A DNA stretch of 64,000 nt, from positions 806,001-870,000 of the forward strand of contig NZ_CP091510.1 of NCBI RefSeq assembly GCF_022870905.1, written 5' to 3'. A program made the translations under genes and the position numbers. Under the pieces are notes generated by a model. That model did no database searches. It worked only from the letters and a program-made list of their open reading frames with translations, and was not told the origin of the DNA. This stretch comes from Neisseria arctica. Lineage in GTDB: Bacteria; Pseudomonadota; Gammaproteobacteria; Burkholderiales; Neisseriaceae. How positions within the stretch are numbered: position 1 is the first letter of the stretch; each line of letters starts with the position of its first letter. This document shows positions 52,632 to 61,178 of the stretch, in pieces.

Positions 52632-54242
52632 ATGCAGATGCGTTTGACTGCAAACCGTGCCGTATTTTTATTTTGCTTGTATTGTATGCTGGTATTCAAT
52701 ATAGGTTTTTGGCAGGGAGTATGGGTAAAAAGCGAATCCACGGCAGGGCATGATTGGCTTTTACTGGCTACAATGCCGTTATTTATTTTGGCGGCCATGA
52801 ATTTTTTAATACAGCTTTTGTTTTGGCCGAAGGTACACCGCTTTTTGATACCGCTTTTGTTAGTGCTGGGTGCGGGTGCGTCTTACGCCATTATGGTACA
52901 GGGTATTTATTTCAATTCGGATATGATTCAAAACCTGCTGCAAACCACGCGTTCCGAAGCTACTGCATGGCTTTCGGTTAAGTTTTTCGGCTGGGTATTG
53001 CTGACTGGGGTTCTGCCTGCTGCTTTGTATGCGCGCTATGGCAAAATCAAATCCGATTTGAAGTGGCATAAAAAGCTGATGTGGCGTTTGGTCAGTATGG
53101 TTGTTTCCATATTGGTTGTAGCGGCGATCGCGGCAGTGGCATATCAAAACTATGCTTCGTTTTTCCGTAACAACAAAGGCATTAACCATCAAATCGTGCC
53201 GACTAATTTTATCGGTGCCAGTTTTAAAACGGTTTATAACATTTATGATTCGCACCGTCCGTTTGAGCAAATTGGTACGGATGCTACGCGCGAGCGTACA
53301 CCGGGCGAGCGCAAACGCCTGCTTGTACTGGTAGTGGGCGAAACCACCCGCGCGCAAAACTGGGGATTGAATCCCGGCGCTCCGGACACCACGCCCCAGC
53401 TGAAGCAAATGGCCGATGTAGTGAACTATACCGAGGTTTCTTCGTGCGGTACGTCTACCGCCATTTCCGTACCGTGTATGTTCTCGCGCATGAACCGTAG
53501 CGATTACAACGGTAATAAAGCCAAGCATCAAGAAGGGTTGATGGATATCTTGCAGCGTGCCGGCCTTTATACCAGCTGGCGGGAAAATGACGGAGGCTGC
53601 AAGGGCGTCTGCGACCGTATCAAGCATGTGGATATCCGCGAGTTGGCCGATAAAAGCCAGTGTGGTAGCGAAGGTTGTTTGGATATGTCGTTGTTGAACG
53701 GTTTGGAAAAAGAAATTCAGGAGATGCCGGGCGATGGTGTCATCGTGCTGCATACGATGGGCAGCCACGGGCCGGCTTATTATCAGCGTTATACTGATGA
53801 GTTCCGTAAATTTTCACCGACTTGCGATACCAACCAAATCCAAGACTGCAACAATACCGCTTTGCAAAATACATATAACAACACTATTGTTTACATCGAC
53901 CATATGTTGGCTTCGAGCATAAATATGTTGCGCAAACAGCAAGATAAATCGGTAGCATTGTTGTATTTGTCTGACCATGGAGAGTCTTTGGGGGAAAAAG
54001 GCATGTACCTTCATGCGGCTCCGTATGCGGTTGCACCACCGGAACAAACCCAAATTCCGATGATTTTTTGGGCAAACGAAAATTGGTACGGCGATATGAA
54101 GGTTTCAGCCGCCTGTATGCGTGAAAATGCCGGCAAACCCTATTCGCACGATAACTTGTTCCACTCCGTACTCGGGATTACCGATGTGAAAACCGAAGAG
54201 TATAAGCGTGATTTGGATATGTTTGCCCAGTGCCGTTCATAA
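52632..54242 (+). CDS. eptA: Lipid A phosphoethanolamine transferase
   Basis: 536 aa inner-membrane enzyme that adds phosphoethanolamine to lipid A, giving resistance to polymyxin and host peptides. About five N-terminal membrane helices (residues 8-170) precede a periplasmic alkaline-phosphatase-like domain. Visible: metal ligand Glu 237 (VVGETTRAQNWG), the nucleophile Thr in SCGTSTAISVPCMFS (272-285), SDHGESLGEKGMYLHAAPY, and Cys pairs of the soluble domain. Close to meningococcal LptA (EptA). TATAAT at 52585-52590 is a likely -10. Confidence 0.93.
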   Translation: MQMRLTANRAVFLFCLYCMLVFNIGFWQGVWVKSESTAGHDWLLLATMPLFILAAMNFLIQLLFWPKVHRFLIPLLLVLGAGASYAIMVQGIYFNSDMIQNLLQTTRSEATAWLSVKFFGWVLLTGVLPAALYARYGKIKSDLKWHKKLMWRLVSMVVSILVVAAIAAVAYQNYASFFRNNKGINHQIVPTNFIGASFKTVYNIYDSHRPFEQIGTDATRERTPGERKRLLVLVVGETTRAQNWGLNPGAPDTTPQLKQMADVVNYTEVSSCGTSTAISVPCMFSRMNRSDYNGNKAKHQEGLMDILQRAGLYTSWRENDGGCKGVCDRIKHVDIRELADKSQCGSEGCLDMSLLNGLEKEIQEMPGDGVIVLHTMGSHGPAYYQRYTDEFRKFSPTCDTNQIQDCNNTALQNTYNNTIVYIDHMLASSINMLRKQQDKSVALLYLSDHGESLGEKGMYLHAAPYAVAPPEQTQIPMIFWANENWYGDMKVSAACMRENAGKPYSHDNLFHSVLGITDVKTEEYKRDLDMFAQCRS

Positions 54243-54257
54243 TTAAGCAGGAGCGAG

Positions 54258-54284
54258 GCCGTCTGAAAATTCAGGCGGCTTTTT
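54258..54284 (+). terminator. DUS-derived terminator of eptA
   Basis: AGGCCGTCTGAAAA with TTCAGGCGGCT (one changed base), then TTTTT; 16 bp after the eptA stop. Confidence 0.65.
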
Positions 54285-54408
54285 ATATTGAAAGATAGGG
54301 TCGTAGTTGAAAATTATCATATTTGCCAATAAGCTTACGCAAAGGCGGAGTCGGCGGTATTCCGCATTTGAACAACAGCCCGTCAGGGCATATAGCAAGG
54401 AGATGCAT

Positions 54409-54903
54409 ATGAGCCAGGTGTTTACACTTTCCAGCCCCGAATTTACCGAAGGCGCACTGTTAGACAGCAGTTATCAGGCAGATCGGGACAATCAGTCGCC
54501 TGAACTGCACTGGCAGGGCGCTCCCGAAGGTACAAAAAGTTTTGCCGTTGCTATGCACGACCCTGATGCACCTACAGGTGGTGCGGGTTGGTGGCATTGG
54601 ATGCTGGTTAACCTGCCTGCCGATACGGAGGCTCTGGCGCGTAATGCAGGTTCTGCCGATGGCCAACACCTGCCCGAAAATGCCCGCCAGTTGCGAAATG
54701 ACGGCGGCAACATAGGTTATATGGGTTGCTATCCGCCGGTGGGTGATCCCGCACACCGCTATATTTTTACCGTATATGCTTTAAACGTAGAGCACTTGGA
54801 TTTGCCTGAGGATGCTACTACCAGTTTGGCCGGTTTTATGGTTAATGCGCATACCATCGGTAAAGCAAGCCTCAGCGCGCGTTATGCGCGCGAGAGCGAA
54901 TAA
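54409..54903 (+). CDS. YbhB/YbcL family (PEBP-like) protein
   Basis: 164 aa phosphatidylethanolamine-binding-protein-like fold. Signatures: SPELHWQGAPEGTKSFAVAMHDPDAPTGGAGWWHWMLVNLPADT with the ligand-site HDPDAP and HW, then YMGCYPPVGDPAHRYIFTVYAL. ATG 54409 is chosen because AAGGAG lies six bases upstream; a longer frame to 54307 lies outside. Proteins of this family may inhibit kinases or proteases but their bacterial role is not settled. It follows eptA by 166 bp, with terminators at both sides. Confidence 0.88.
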   Translation: MSQVFTLSSPEFTEGALLDSSYQADRDNQSPELHWQGAPEGTKSFAVAMHDPDAPTGGAGWWHWMLVNLPADTEALARNAGSADGQHLPENARQLRNDGGNIGYMGCYPPVGDPAHRYIFTVYALNVEHLDLPEDATTSLAGFMVNAHTIGKASLSARYARESE

Positions 54904-54923
54904 AGCCTGATCCAAATTGCCGT

Positions 54924-54950
54924 GCCGCTCCGAATCGGAGCGGCTTTTTT
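54924..54950 (+). terminator. Intrinsic terminator
   Basis: GCCGCTCCGA-A-TCGGAGCGGC perfect 10-bp stem and T6, about 20 bp after the YbhB-like stop. The loop is one base by sequence, so the top pairs open. Confidence 0.85.
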
Positions 54951-55076
54951 ACATTTTGGGGCGTAATATGGGCGGCCGTTTTGGCGAATACCGTAATATA
55001 AATTGTTATATGGGGCATAGTGTTTGCCTGCGATATAATGTCTGCTTTCAGACGGCCTTATCTTTAAGCATAGAAA

Positions 55077-55343
55077 ATGACAAACCAATCTTTGAATTTA
55101 ACATTAATGTTTCGTGAATATTGCAGCCTATGCCACAAAATGAAGGATGCTTTGGAAACTTACCGGCTGCAATACGGCTTCGAATTGGAAATTATCGATG
55201 TCGACGAAAATGCCGAACTGGAAGAAAAATACAACGAATTGGTACCGGTTTTGCTGCACGGTGATCGGGAAATCTGCCATTGGTTTTTAGACGAAAACGC
55301 CTTACGGGATTTTTTGGATAATTATAGAAAAGGCAATATTTAA
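55077..55343 (+). CDS. Glutaredoxin-like protein (DUF836)
   Basis: 88 aa thioredoxin-fold protein. Redox motif CSLC at residues 16-19 (REYCSLCHKMKDAL), followed by LQYGFELEIIDVDENAELEEKYNELVPVLLHGDREICHWFLDENALRDFLD with the cis-Pro VPVLL. This is the DUF836/glutaredoxin-like family of unknown partner. Start ATG 55077; TATAAT at 55034-55039 is a plausible -10. A DUS (55048-55057) lies before the start. Ends at a DUS pair. Confidence 0.85.
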   Translation: MTNQSLNLTLMFREYCSLCHKMKDALETYRLQYGFELEIIDVDENAELEEKYNELVPVLLHGDREICHWFLDENALRDFLDNYRKGNI

Positions 55344-55349
55344 AATGAA

Positions 55350-55377
55350 ATGCCGTCTGAAAATTTTCAGACGGCAT
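55350..55377 (+). terminator. DUS inverted-repeat terminator
   Basis: ATGCCGTCTGAAAATTTTCAGACGG-type pair followed by TTTC, 6 bp after the glutaredoxin-like gene. Confidence 0.7.
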
Positions 55378-55520
55378 TTCATTCTTTCAAAGAGTTTTTT
55401 AAAGGCCGGATAGCAGTTGGGAATAATAAGGTTTTTCTAAGCGGTATTTTCAGACGGCCTTAAAACATCTTCACGCCGTTTCGGGTATAATCCGCCCTTA
55501 CTCTCGAAAGCTTGTGAATT

Positions 55521-56462
55521 ATGTCTAAAAAACCGAAACACGAACTGGAAAACAATAAATTAAACAAACGCCTGCGTCATGCCGTAGGGGATGCCATCAA
55601 CGATTTTAATATGATCGAAGAGGGCGATAAGATTATGGTGTGTTTGTCGGGTGGAAAAGACAGCTACGCCTTATTGGATATCCTTCGCCAGTTGCAAGCC
55701 AGCGCGCCGATTAATTTTGAATTGGTAGCGGTGAATCTCGATCAAAAACAACCCGGTTTTCCCGAGCATGTGCTGCCGGAGTATCTCAGTTCTATCGGCG
55801 TACCTTTCCGTATTGTCGAAGAAGACACTTACTCTGTGGTAAAGCGGGTGATTGAAGAGGGAAAAACCACTTGCTCTTTATGCAGCCGTTTGCGTCGGGG
55901 CGTGCTTTACCGTGTGGCTAAAGAATTGGGCGCGACTAAAATCGCATTAGGCCACCACCGCGATGATATCCTGCAAACTATGTTCCTAAATATGTTTTAC
56001 GGTGGCAAGCTTAAGGCTATGCCGCCTAAGTTGGTATCCGATAATGGCGAACATATCGTAATCCGCCCGTTGGCGTATGTAAAAGAAAAAGATTTGGAGC
56101 GTTACGCGGAATTAAAACAGTTTCCGATTATTCCGTGTAATTTGTGCGGTTCTCAACCCAATCTGCAACGGCAAGTGATTAAAGAAATGTTGAACGAATG
56201 GGACAAAAAATTTCCCGGCCGTATCGAAAGTATGTTTTCAGCTTTACAAAATGTCGTTCCTTCGCATTTGGCAGATATCGAACTTTTTGATTTCAAATCG
56301 TTGGAGCGCGGCCAAGCTTTAAAACATGGCGGTGATTTGGCTTTCGACCGGGAAAGCGTGCCACAGCGTTTCCCCACCGCGGAAGATGGGGATACTATCC
56401 GGGTAGATGGCGCTCCGGCGAAAAAAGTCATTAATATTTTGGCCAGTAAGCCGAAAGAGTAA
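55521..56462 (+). CDS. ttcA: tRNA 2-thiocytidine(32) synthetase TtcA
   Basis: 313 aa. ATP- and Fe-S-dependent enzyme that thiolates cytidine 32 of certain tRNAs. PP-loop [13 protein letters not shown] (43-48), the first cysteine pair in [13 protein letters not shown] near 120, [19 protein letters not shown], the further cysteine motif [15 protein letters not shown], and the C-terminal [12 protein letters not shown]. Family length. A single DUS lies 44 bp upstream. An imperfect DUS pair follows. Confidence 0.95.
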   Translation: MSKKPKHELENNKLNKRLRHAVGDAINDFNMIEEGDKIMVCLSGGKDSYALLDILRQLQASAPINFELVAVNLDQKQPGFPEHVLPEYLSSIGVPFRIVEEDTYSVVKRVIEEGKTTCSLCSRLRRGVLYRVAKELGATKIALGHHRDDILQTMFLNMFYGGKLKAMPPKLVSDNGEHIVIRPLAYVKEKDLERYAELKQFPIIPCNLCGSQPNLQRQVIKEMLNEWDKKFPGRIESMFSALQNVVPSHLADIELFDFKSLERGQALKHGGDLAFDRESVPQRFPTAEDGDTIRVDGAPAKKVINILASKPKE

Positions 56463-56517
56463 AAGTCCAGCCGATAGGCGGAAGCCGTTACAGCATTAAA
56501 TTTTCTATTGATTAAAA

Positions 56518-56548
56518 ATGCCGTCTGAAATATTCAGCCGGCATTTTT
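56518..56548 (+). terminator. DUS pair with one mutated arm
   Basis: ATGCCGTCTGAA with TTCAGCCGGCAT (one base changed, A to C), then TTTTT. It still forms a stem and ends ttcA, but only one arm is a perfect DUS. Confidence 0.6.
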
Positions 56549-56679
56549 TGCAAAAGGAAAACAAATACATTCGAAGAAATTATTTGCCAAACAGATAGGG
56601 TGATTTTTATGGTTTGGCAGCGGGTGTTTCCTAATATATCCCGTATGTGTATACGCCGTTTGGCCAGAAGATCGTATGC

Positions 56680-57339
56680 CTATTCCGAATGGCACTCGGT
56701 GTTGTAATGTCGTGCTAAAAACTGTAGAGCTGCTTGTACTACCCAGCCGACGCCAAATGCAAACAACAGCGTACCCAAGCCTACCGCTCCGCCCAGCAAC
56801 CACCCGACCAAGCACACGCCGCCTTCGATCAAAGTGCGCACCAAACCCACTCGCCAGCCGATGGCTCTGCACAAACCAACCATCAAGCCGTCTCTCGGGC
56901 CTGCTCCCAAATGGCAGGTGAGGTAGAGTGCCGAGGCAATGCCAACGATGGTTACCCCCGCCACACAGGCTGCCAGCTGCTGCCAAAAACTGTTAACAGG
57001 TTGAATATATTGGACAAAAATACCAAGCGTTGCCGCAATCACCAATATGTTCATCATCGTACCCAAGCCGGGGCGTTGGTGTAGCGGAATCCAGGCCAGT
57101 AGCACCGCCACACTAATCCAAAAAGTTGTCCAGCCTAAATGGATGCCGGATGAGGCAGAAATGCCTTGTGCAAGTACCGTCCACGGTGTAGAACCGAGTT
57201 GGGCAATAACAAGTAGCCCTTCTCCGATGCCGAAAAGAACCAGCGAGAGGAGTAAAACAGTGAATGGTTTAGTTGAAAACTCCCAAAGATGGTTTGCCGA
57301 CCATGGTGTGCGAGGCAAAACTTTGCCGTTGTTTTTCAT
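56680..57339 (-). CDS. YczE/YyaS/YitT-type membrane protein
   Basis: 219 aa, about five membrane helices (28-45, 70-90, 100-118, 127-150, 175-200). The family signature is the pair of Gly/Ser-rich loops: LGSTPWTVLAQGISASSGIHLG near residue 48 and LGAGPRDGLMVGLCRAIGWRVGLVRTLIE near 147, the latter the YczE-type GxGPRDGLM motif. Function is unknown; relatives are near transport and regulatory genes. It precedes no operon partner. A longer minus-strand shadow frame overlaps it. Confidence 0.85.
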   Translation of the reverse strand: MKNNGKVLPRTPWSANHLWEFSTKPFTVLLLSLVLFGIGEGLLVIAQLGSTPWTVLAQGISASSGIHLGWTTFWISVAVLLAWIPLHQRPGLGTMMNILVIAATLGIFVQYIQPVNSFWQQLAACVAGVTIVGIASALYLTCHLGAGPRDGLMVGLCRAIGWRVGLVRTLIEGGVCLVGWLLGGAVGLGTLLFAFGVGWVVQAALQFLARHYNTECHSE

Positions 57340-57457
57340 TGCGTGTATTTCCTTTTTTTCTTAGTTTTTTGATTATCTCCGATATTTTCCGTTGATAGAA
57401 GTTTATTGCATACTGAATATTAAGAAAACCAAAGGACTCTTAAAGATTATTTTAAAA

Positions 57458-57489
57458 ATGCCGTCTGAAAACTTTCAGACGGCATTTTT
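57458..57489 (-). terminator. DUS inverted-repeat terminator
   Basis: ATGCCGTCTGAAAA pair with T-runs on both sides (AAAAATG... and ...CATTTTTG). It lies 62 bp after the stop of the redox operon on the minus strand. Confidence 0.7.
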
Positions 57490-57550
57490 GCTGCGAATCA
57501 CGGCTTTAAAATGGAATGTTTCTAGAACTGGGGATTGTTTTCAGCAGTGA

Positions 57551-58249
57551 TTATCCGGCAGATACTTTGGCAGACTTGGGTGTCTTGCGGTTGTCTGCAA
57601 ACATCGTTAGCAGCCGGTAAACGGAAAAGATACCGATTATTAAATTAGGAACGATATAAACTGCCATAACCCAAGTTTTGTGGCTGTCTGTGCCTGAAAG
57701 AAGGCCGTGGGCCGTAATCAAAACATAGGATAGAAATGCCAAGGGATGAATCCATCGCCACAGCGAGCCATGCAGGTGACGGCGCAGGTAATGGGCGGTC
57801 ATAATCAGGAGGCCGATGTAAAAGCCGCACTGCCCCAAACCTATCCATATTCTTAATTCGTGCGGCAGGGCAAACGGTAGTAGTAAGTCGTAGAGGCCGG
57901 GTCGGACATAGTTGTCTCCCAAGAGAACCAGTGCGTGAAAAAGTGCCAGTGCCAGCCCCAGCAGTGCGGTGAAATCGTGCAATGCCATTGCAGTTGGCGC
58001 GAAATTGGCAGCTTTGGCGGCACGGCTCGACAGCAGCAGGCCGAATAACACGCTCAAACTCATGGAAAAATAAGCGGCTAGCCCTGATGAACGTGAGAGT
58101 AGCCAATAGCCCGGGGCATCGGAAGAGAGGGATTGGGCGAGGGGGAGGGCCCACTGGGCGGAAACCGCTATGGCGGCAGCAGTACCGATAAGGGCCGCAG
58201 ATATGATGGTAAACCAAGGTATGGGTTGTCGGGCAGAGGCGGTATTCAT
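57551..58249 (-). CDS. Ferric-reductase-like membrane cytochrome
   Basis: 232 aa, six membrane helices. Matches the ferric-reductase-like transmembrane domain: SRSSGLAAYFSMSLSVLFGLLLSSR, the first haem His pair in ALHDFTALLGLALALFHALVLL, and the second group in MTAHYLRRHLHGSLWRWIHPLAFLSYVLITAHGLLSG. It probably takes electrons across the inner membrane via two haems, as MsrQ does. Its ATG overlaps the apbE stop by four bases (ATGA), so it is the last gene of the four-gene redox operon. Confidence 0.9.
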   Translation of the reverse strand: MNTASARQPIPWFTIISAALIGTAAAIAVSAQWALPLAQSLSSDAPGYWLLSRSSGLAAYFSMSLSVLFGLLLSSRAAKAANFAPTAMALHDFTALLGLALALFHALVLLGDNYVRPGLYDLLLPFALPHELRIWIGLGQCGFYIGLLIMTAHYLRRHLHGSLWRWIHPLAFLSYVLITAHGLLSGTDSHKTWVMAVYIVPNLIIGIFSVYRLLTMFADNRKTPKSAKVSAG

Positions 58250-59208
58250 AGTGTTGTTTCCAAATGGGGATCAAGCAGGGCAGTATGCGGTGCGTGCAGC
58301 CAATCGAAATTTCCGCTTGTTTGCCAACCTTGCGTTTCACTGTACCAGCAGGCAGATAGATTGTTTTTATCTACCAACCAATGTTGCGCATCAATACTGC
58401 CAAGTATGACGAGTGTTTTGGCAGCGGTTTCTGCTTCAATGATATTGGGTGCGGTTACAGTGGCGCAGACAATATCGCTTTGTGCGGGTAATCCGTTGGC
58501 GGGGTTGATAATATGATGCTGCATTTGGCCTTGCCGCTGCCAGCGGCGATAGTCCCGCCCGGAAGTAGCGACGCAGCCCTGCTGCAAATAGAAAGAAGCT
58601 GCGGTTTTTTCTTGATTTATCGGATCGATAATGGCAATCGGCCAGCCCGGCTGTGTTTCAGGTGTGCCGGATATGGCAATATCTCCTCCGGCGTTTACCA
58701 ATACCGCACCATATCCGGCCAAACGGTTGGCGGCTTGTTGCGCGCTCCACCCTTTTGCTGTACCGCCTAAATCAATTTTTGCGCCATGTAATCGGATACT
58801 ACGGGTATCAGAGCAGCATTCGATATTTTTCCAATCGGAGCAGGGGCGGGATTGCGGCCATGTAAATACGGCATCGGGGCAGTTGTATCGGGCGGCTATT
58901 TTTTCGAATGAAACATCATATCCGGCATGCAACAAGGCAGGTAGTACGGTGGGCGTAACCAAGCCGTTGCTGTATCGCGCCGCGTAAAGAGCCACTTGTA
59001 AGGCAGCCCAAAAATCCTCGCTTGCATAGCCGCCACCGTTTCGGTTGAGGCAGTTCAGCTCACTGTCGGGTATGAAACGGCTCAGGCGGTTTTCCCATTC
59101 GGCAAACCACCGGGGCGCTTTTTCCAAAGCCGCTTGTGCGCTGGTGTCGGTAGATTCCAGCAGTATTTGCACGGTACTGCCCATCGCACGAAATTCTATT
59201 TCCAACAT
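58246..59208 (-). CDS. apbE: ApbE family FAD:protein FMN transferase
   Basis: 320 aa. ApbE transfers FMN from FAD to a Thr or Ser of target proteins. Signatures: RAMGSTVQI at the start, LSRFIPDSELNCLNRNGG near 42, FAD site DLGGTAKGWSAQQAANRLAGYGAVLVNAGGDIAISG, then DPINQEKTAA, VATSGRDYRRW and HHIINPANGLPAQSDIVCATVTAPNIIEAETAAKTLVILG. No signal peptide or lipobox is visible and AGGA supports this start, so the enzyme appears cytoplasmic, unlike many ApbEs. Lies 22 bp after the small protein gene. Confidence 0.93.
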   Translation of the reverse strand: MLEIEFRAMGSTVQILLESTDTSAQAALEKAPRWFAEWENRLSRFIPDSELNCLNRNGGGYASEDFWAALQVALYAARYSNGLVTPTVLPALLHAGYDVSFEKIAARYNCPDAVFTWPQSRPCSDWKNIECCSDTRSIRLHGAKIDLGGTAKGWSAQQAANRLAGYGAVLVNAGGDIAISGTPETQPGWPIAIIDPINQEKTAASFYLQQGCVATSGRDYRRWQRQGQMQHHIINPANGLPAQSDIVCATVTAPNIIEAETAAKTLVILGSIDAQHWLVDKNNLSACWYSETQGWQTSGNFDWLHAPHTALLDPHLETTL

Positions 59209-59230
59209 GGCTTTGTCCTGTTTTCATAGA

Positions 59231-59485
59231 TTAGCGTGAAGAAGAGGTATAAGCGACCGGCACGGTTTCATATGTCCGTAGGATAGGGGTTTGGTTATCG
59301 GGTAATTGGGCAGATGAAACTTCTCGCAAGGATGCTGCTGCGGTAGTTTGGGGCGGGGCTGTGTTTACGGTAGTTCCGCTATCGGTTGCTTGTTCTGCCA
59401 ACAATATCCCCCATGCACCCAATACGCCTGATACCGAGGCGGCAATCAAGCCGGTTTTAAACCAAAGTATGCGGTTATCAGCCAT
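59231..59485 (-). CDS. Small membrane-anchored protein of the ApbE operon (84 aa)
   Basis: Start ATG 59485 with GGAGAGAG upstream; it overlaps the upstream PepSY gene end by eight bases. MADNRILWFKTG, then one membrane helix (residues about 11-30) and a short periplasmic tail with no other domain. Just outside the helix the sequence is ATDSGTTVNT (residues 33-42), which partly resembles the ApbE target motif (S/T)GA(T/S) with Thr in the third place. No known family. Its place between PepSY and ApbE genes makes it a candidate flavin carrier; that is inference. Confidence 0.7.
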   Translation of the reverse strand: MADNRILWFKTGLIAASVSGVLGAWGILLAEQATDSGTTVNTAPPQTTAAASLREVSSAQLPDNQTPILRTYETVPVAYTSSSR

Positions 59486-59900
59486 CGTCTCTCTCTCCGT
59501 GTTCGCCTTCGTCATCGTCATCATGATCGCGCTCGTATTTTCGTGCGTATTGTTGAGGCGGCGGCGCGGTATTAAGGGCGGCGGGAACGGATAAAATTTG
59601 TTTGGTTGCAGCATCAACATATACCAAACCTTGCTCGGTGCTAACTTCGTATGCCGCACGTCCGTCGAATCGGACTGCTTGCGGTTGCCCGCTGATACGG
59701 CTCGCAGGGTAGGTTTGCTGTACGATTTGCAGGGTGGCCGAGGCATCATTGGGGATGGCGGCAGTTTGTACGGGTGCGGTTGGAGTTGTTGTATCAGCTT
59801 TTGCCGTAGCGGACGATTGCATGGCAGTGCCGATTCCGGCCAGCAATACTGTTGCGAATACACCCAGCAGGATGCTGGTAAATAAGGCTTTTCGGTTCAT
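59478..59900 (-). CDS. PepSY domain protein with metal-binding-like tail
   Basis: 140 aa. Uncleaved or cleaved signal segment (RKALFTSILLGVFATVLLAGIGTA, residues 3-26), a Ala/Thr linker, a PepSY domain (ATLQIVQQTYPASRISGQPQAVRFDGRAAYEVSTEQGLVYVDAATKQILSV), and a strongly charged tail, KYERDHDDDDEGEHGERDDG, rich in Asp, Glu and His, which could bind metal ions. First gene of the four-gene operon that continues with the 84-aa protein, ApbE and the ferric-reductase-like protein. Confidence 0.87.
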   Translation of the reverse strand: MNRKALFTSILLGVFATVLLAGIGTAMQSSATAKADTTTPTAPVQTAAIPNDASATLQIVQQTYPASRISGQPQAVRFDGRAAYEVSTEQGLVYVDAATKQILSVPAALNTAPPPQQYARKYERDHDDDDEGEHGERDDG

Positions 59901-60044
59901 AATTAGGGTTTCCTTTGTGCCGGGCGGCAGGCAGTATTTTGCCGCGTTATGGAAGCAAGCATAAACGGATTGGATTAAGGGTAGCTTAAATCTTGGAAAA
60001 TAAAGAAAATCTATAATTAAGGGCCGTATGGCAGGGTATGAAAA

Positions 60045-60073
60045 ATGCCGTCTGAAAAGGTTTCAGACGGCAT
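60045..60073 (-). terminator. DUS inverted-repeat terminator
   Basis: ATGCCGTCTGAAAA pair around GG, with a run of A upstream on the plus strand; about 33 bp after the aldo/keto reductase stop (minus strand). Confidence 0.7.
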
Positions 60074-60105
60074 TGTCATATTATTTTAAAGAGAGGCTGA
60101 TTTGA

Positions 60106-61161
60106 TTACGGGCAGGGATTGCTTATCTCTGCATGTACTTTATCAATTTCCGCTAAAACATCATCACTCAAGATGACATTAACGCTGTCGATATTTTCCC
60201 GCAATTGTTCCAATGAAGTGGCTCCGATAATGTTGGCGGCAACAAAGGGGCGGCTGTTCACGAAAGCAAGGGCAAGTGTGGCCGGAGTGAGCCCGGCGGC
60301 CTCGGCAATTTGGGCATAGCGTTCGGCAGCGGCAATGCCTTGGAGGTTGTTGTAACGTTGGAAGCGTTCGAACAGTGTGAGGCGTGCGCCGTCGGGGCGA
60401 TTGCCGTGACGGTATTTACCGGTCAACCTGCCGAAAGCTAATGGCGAATAGGCTAATAGGGGAATATGTTCCCTTAGGGAAATTTCCGCCATGCCGACTT
60501 CATAGCTGCGGTTTAGTAAGTTGTAGGGGTTTTGTACCGATGCAACTCGCGGAGAACCGGGTAAAGATTCATGTGTACTGAGATGTCGCATCACGCCCCA
60601 TGGTGTTTCGTTTGATAAGCCGTAGGCACGGATTTTGCCTTCCCGAACTAGTCCTTGCATGGTTTCAACAATACGGGTGAAGGATTCGAACCGCTCGTTT
60701 TCATCCGGCTTGGCAAAACCCAGTTTGCCGAAGAAATTAGCTTGCCTGTCGGGCCAGTGAAGCTGGTAAAGGTCGATATAGTCGGTGTTTAGCCTTTGCA
60801 AACTGGCATGACAGGCCTCGATAATTTGCTGCGGGGAAAAGTCATTACTGCCGCCGCGGATATGGCCACCGAAATTATTTAGCCCGACCGGCCCCGCTAT
60901 CTTGGTTGCCAATACAAAATCATCGCGTTTGCCGCGGGCTTGAATCCACGAACCGATGTATTGTTCGGTGGTAGCGTAGGTTTCTGCTTTGGGTGGTACG
61001 GGATAGAGTTCGGCAGTATCGATAAAATTTACGCCTTGCGAAAGCGCATAATCGAGTTGCTCATGCGCTTGGGCTTCGGTATTTTGCTCGCCCCAAGTCA
61101 TAGTGCCGAGACAGATTTTGCTGACTTGGATGCCGGTTTTGCCGAGCTCATTGTATTGCAT
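60106..61161 (-). CDS. tas: Aldo/keto reductase (Tas-like)
   Basis: 351 aa NADP(H)-dependent oxidoreductase, TIM barrel. Starts MQYNELGKTGIQVSKICLGTMTWGEQNTEAQAHEQLDYALSQGVNFIDTAELYP; catalytic tetrad Asp, Tyr (DTAELY), Lys (VLATKI) and His (LYQLHWPDR). The end ATSLEQLRENIDSVNVILSDDVLAEIDKVH is typical. Substrate unknown; E. coli Tas acts in tyrosine prototrophy in a suppressor background. Single gene, followed by a DUS terminator. A short peptide gene lies upstream. Confidence 0.92.
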   Translation of the reverse strand: MQYNELGKTGIQVSKICLGTMTWGEQNTEAQAHEQLDYALSQGVNFIDTAELYPVPPKAETYATTEQYIGSWIQARGKRDDFVLATKIAGPVGLNNFGGHIRGGSNDFSPQQIIEACHASLQRLNTDYIDLYQLHWPDRQANFFGKLGFAKPDENERFESFTRIVETMQGLVREGKIRAYGLSNETPWGVMRHLSTHESLPGSPRVASVQNPYNLLNRSYEVGMAEISLREHIPLLAYSPLAFGRLTGKYRHGNRPDGARLTLFERFQRYNNLQGIAAAERYAQIAEAAGLTPATLALAFVNSRPFVAANIIGATSLEQLRENIDSVNVILSDDVLAEIDKVHAEISNPCP

Positions 61162-61178
61162 GGTGTTCTCCGGGTTAT

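Noticed and set aside
57645..58340. 231-codon minus-strand frame overlapping the ferric-reductase-like gene
   Set aside because: Shadow frame: high Arg/Pro content, no domain, while the overlapping frame has a clear family match and coupled start.
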